Assembly: GCA_020850995.1 (NCBI GenBank)
Contig: JADZDP010000122.1
Location: forward strand, 1 to 36,085
Length of the DNA: 36,085 bases
Reading direction: 5' to 3'
From: Deltaproteobacteria bacterium
Lineage (GTDB): Bacteria; Myxococcota; UBA727; VGSZ01
Below are positions 34,502-36,085 of this stretch, piece by piece. The notes below the pieces were generated by a model, which was not told the DNA's origin, searched no databases, and saw only the letters and a program-made list of their open reading frames with translations. Position 1 is the first letter of the stretch, and every line of letters starts with the position of its first letter. The position numbers and the translations under genes were made by a program.

Positions 34502-35230
34502 TCAGAGGTGGCCGAGCGAAGCTTGTGCGGCCGCCAGCGCCGCCAGCGCCGCCGTCTCGGTGCGCAGCACGAAGGCCCCCAGGCGCACCTCGACGGCGCC
34601 GCCAGCCCCGAGCGCCTCCCGCTCGGCCGGCGTGAGCCCGCCCTCGGGTCCCACCACGACCAGGAGCCCGCGCGGGGCGCGGTCGTCGCTGGCCAGGCGC
34701 TCGCTCAGCGCCTCGTCGGCGCCGGGCACGCCCATGACCGCGATGCCGGGGAAGGCGCGCACGCGCTCCGCCACGGCGGCGACGCGCTCGGGGGCGTGCA
34801 CCCGAGGCACGCGCGCGCGCCCCGCCTGACGCGTCGCGTCCGCGGCGACGCGCGCCAAGCGCTCCACGCGTCGCTCGGCGCGCTCACCAAGGTGGACTTG
34901 CGAGCGCTCGGCCTCGAAGAGCACGAAGTCCGACGCCCCAAGCTCGGTGCCCTTTTGAATCACCAGCTCGAGCTTGTCGGTGCGGGTCACGGCCTGGACG
35001 ACGACCAGCGGCGGCAGCGCCTCGTCAACGTTGCCGAGGGCGACGTCGACCATGGCGTCCGGCGCGGCCAGGCGGCCCCGGGCCACGCGCCCGGCGCCGT
35101 CGAACAGCTCCACCAGCTCACCGTCTGGCAGGCGCAAGACCCGAAAGAAGCGGTGCGCAGCGGCCGCGGGGAGGCGCAGCGTGCTCGTCGCAGCGTCCAG
35201 CACCGAGGGATCGACGTGGGCGCGGCGCAC
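34502..35230 (-). CDS. rsmE: 16S rRNA m3U1498 methyltransferase RsmE
   Basis: This 242-residue SPOUT-fold enzyme methylates N3 of U1498 in 16S rRNA using SAM. It has an N-terminal PUA-like domain (AAAHRFFRVLRLPDGELVEL, FDGAGRVARGRL), then KLELVIQKGTELGASDFVLF, GLLVVVGPEGGLTPAEREAL and the knot motif LGAFVLRTETAALAAL, all family signatures. The start is the GTG at 35230 (VRRAHVDP), which gives the usual short N-terminus; longer in-frame starts run through the gene for the cyclic-nucleotide-binding protein. It follows that gene with an 8-base gap and ends 31 bases before the RDD gene. Confidence 0.95.
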   Translation of the reverse strand: MRRAHVDPSVLDAATSTLRLPAAAAHRFFRVLRLPDGELVELFDGAGRVARGRLAAPDAMVDVALGNVDEALPPLVVVQAVTRTDKLELVIQKGTELGASDFVLFEAERSQVHLGERAERRVERLARVAADATRQAGRARVPRVHAPERVAAVAERVRAFPGIAVMGVPGADEALSERLASDDRAPRGLLVVVGPEGGLTPAEREALGAGGAVEVRLGAFVLRTETAALAALAAAQASLGHL

Positions 35231-35238
35231 GAGGGCTG

Positions 35239-35685
35239 CTACCGCGCCGCCAACAGATCGTCGGCGCGGCGCAGGCGGCGCGACAGCTCGCGCGCGACGT
35301 TCATCACCAGGAGCGTGTAGCACTTGCCGTCGGCGCAGTAGCGCTCGCGGAACACCGCGTAGCCCCAGCACCACGTCGTGGAGTCGACCGTGGCCACCAC
35401 GCTGGCCGAGCGCGGCTGCATGTCGATCAGGCTCATCTCGCCGAACGACTCGCCGGGGCGGATCTTCCACAAGCTCAGGTCGCCCTGGCGCCCGCGCTTG
35501 ATCACCTCGAGCGCGCCGCTCTCGAGCACGTAGAGGTCGCGGGCGACGTCGGACTCGCGGAACACCTGGTCGCCTGCTCGGAAGGCCTTTTCGACCGCGG
35601 CGTCGGCGAAGCTGCGCAGCGCGTCGTCGGCCAGACCGCCGAACAGCGGCAGCTTGCCGAGGTCGGAAGCGCTGGGGCGCGGCAT
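35239..35685 (-). CDS. Cyclic-nucleotide-binding domain protein
   Basis: The 148-residue protein consists of a single cNMP-binding domain. It begins with a helix and LPLFGGLADDALRSFADAA, then the beta-roll segments AGDQVFRESDVARDLYVLES and GALEVIKRG. The phosphate-binding cassette is FGEMSLIDMQPRSASVVA, in which the Glu and Arg that bind ribose and phosphate are present. No DNA-binding HTH follows, so it is not a full CRP-type regulator. It may be a stand-alone sensor or a partner of another protein. The C-terminal helix (VMNVARELSRRLRRADDLL) may mediate dimerisation. Ligand binding is likely but untested. Confidence 0.88.
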   Translation of the reverse strand: MPRPSASDLGKLPLFGGLADDALRSFADAAVEKAFRAGDQVFRESDVARDLYVLESGALEVIKRGRQGDLSLWKIRPGESFGEMSLIDMQPRSASVVATVDSTTWCWGYAVFRERYCADGKCYTLLVMNVARELSRRLRRADDLLAAR

Positions 35686-35767
35686 GGCGAAAACCTAGCA
35701 TGCTTCCTGGCGGCGGCGAGGTGCCGGGCCCCTTGCCGGGCGGCCGCGCTGGTGCTCCGCTCGGCGG

Positions 35768-35962
35768 GTGGATCAGCCCATCACCGACCAGCTGAAGGGC
35801 GAGCTTGCGCGCTGGCGGCTGCTTTTTTGCTGCGAGGACTGCCTGCACCACTGCGAGGCCCGCCAGGCCTGCGATCTGCTCTACCCCGAGGAGCCCCACC
35901 GGCGGGCCAGCTTCGAGCGCGGGGAGCGGCTGGTGTTCTGCAAGATGTTCGAGGTCCGCTAG
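35768..35962 (+). CDS. Small Cys-rich protein, probable metal binding
   Basis: This 64-residue protein starts at GTG 35768. Cys residues at 21, 22, 25, 29, 35 and 58 and nearby His residues form a pattern CCEDCLHHC...C...LYPEEPHRR...FCKMFE. Similar short proteins with a CxxC, YPxxPHRR and terminal CK(x)FE pattern are found in deltaproteobacteria, from memory. Four of these Cys/His positions could bind zinc or an Fe-S cluster. It stands alone between two minus-strand genes, with an 82-base gap upstream that could hold a promoter. Function is unknown. Confidence that it is real rests on the Cys spacing and the recognisable family-like ending. Confidence 0.65.
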   Translation: MDQPITDQLKGELARWRLLFCCEDCLHHCEARQACDLLYPEEPHRRASFERGERLVFCKMFEVR

Positions 35963-35964
35963 TA

Positions 35965-36085
35965 CTACTTGGTCGGATCGGCGTCGTAGCGAGGTCGCGA
36001 CTGGCGAGGCGGATCACGGCGGAGCCCGGAGGCGCCGCCGAGCCGTACTTGCCGTACGGCGCAGGCGCCGCCGAGGACTCCCGCC
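35965..36085 (-). pseudogene. Possible C-terminal gene fragment with a frame conflict, cut by the right edge
   Basis: The minus strand could encode the end of a gene that enters from the right. One frame ends in a plausible stop (TAG at 35965-35967, peptide ...RPRYDADPTK) just beyond the stop of the small plus-strand gene. Another frame, reading SAAPAPYGKYGSAAPPG near the edge, has the stronger third-position G+C bias and a near-tandem SAAP unit spaced 11 codons apart. The two could be joined by a frameshift near 36015, which could be real or an assembly error. No family is recognised. Confidence 0.25.

Overview
The window is strongly G+C-rich, with densely packed, mostly minus-strand genes. 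Many neighbouring reading frames overlap by 1 to 4 bases (ATGA, GTGA or TGATG junctions), which suggests translational coupling. Several features point to a myxobacterium or close relative (Myxococcota/deltaproteobacterial line). These are a CdnL/CarD-type RNA polymerase regulator beside an ispD-like gene and cysS, a GspE-N/HEAT-repeat protein beside a zinc-ribbon/RDD membrane protein, hybrid histidine kinases, and small Cys-rich proteins. The taxonomic call is an inference from gene content.

Region 1 (1-10564, minus strand) is an eight-gene catabolic operon that runs off the left edge. In order of transcription it encodes an aminothiazoline-carboxylate-hydrolase-like protein, a giant IorA/GltD-like/ferredoxin fusion, IorB, HyuA-like and HyuB-like ATP-dependent hydrolase subunits, an acyl-CoA dehydrogenase, and the small (B12-binding) and large subunits of an acyl-CoA mutase. 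This set closely matches the enzyme types described for anaerobic indoleacetate (auxin) degradation: indolepyruvate oxidoreductase, hydantoinase-type ring opening, carbon-skeleton mutase and acyl-CoA dehydrogenase. It is the most interesting part of the window. An A+T-rich stretch with a palindromic, tandemly repeated operator-like sequence lies directly upstream.

Region 2 (10708-15205) is a signalling operon: a membrane hybrid kinase with two receiver domains, a CheR methyltransferase and a receiver-kinase protein. Region 3 (15306-17946) holds a Spinster-like MFS transporter, a two-domain glycosyltransferase and a divergent tatA. Region 4 (17980-21598) is the housekeeping block cysS - membrane protein - degenerate ispD - cdnL. 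Region 5 (21701-29043) holds a TolC-family outer-membrane protein, an unknown protein, an ECF sigma factor with a membrane/TPR-like partner, a DUF885-family protein with a broken metal motif, and a lipoprotein. Region 6 (29059-35685) is a minus-strand cluster: a membrane protein with a TonB/AgmX-like tail, a METTL21-type methyltransferase, a 987-residue GspE-N/GAF-like/HEAT protein, a zinc-ribbon RDD protein, RsmE and a cyclic-nucleotide-binding protein. It is followed by a small Cys-rich protein on the plus strand and a doubtful gene fragment at the right edge.

No tRNA, rRNA, insertion sequence, prophage or CRISPR array was seen. No gap between genes exceeds about 200 bases.
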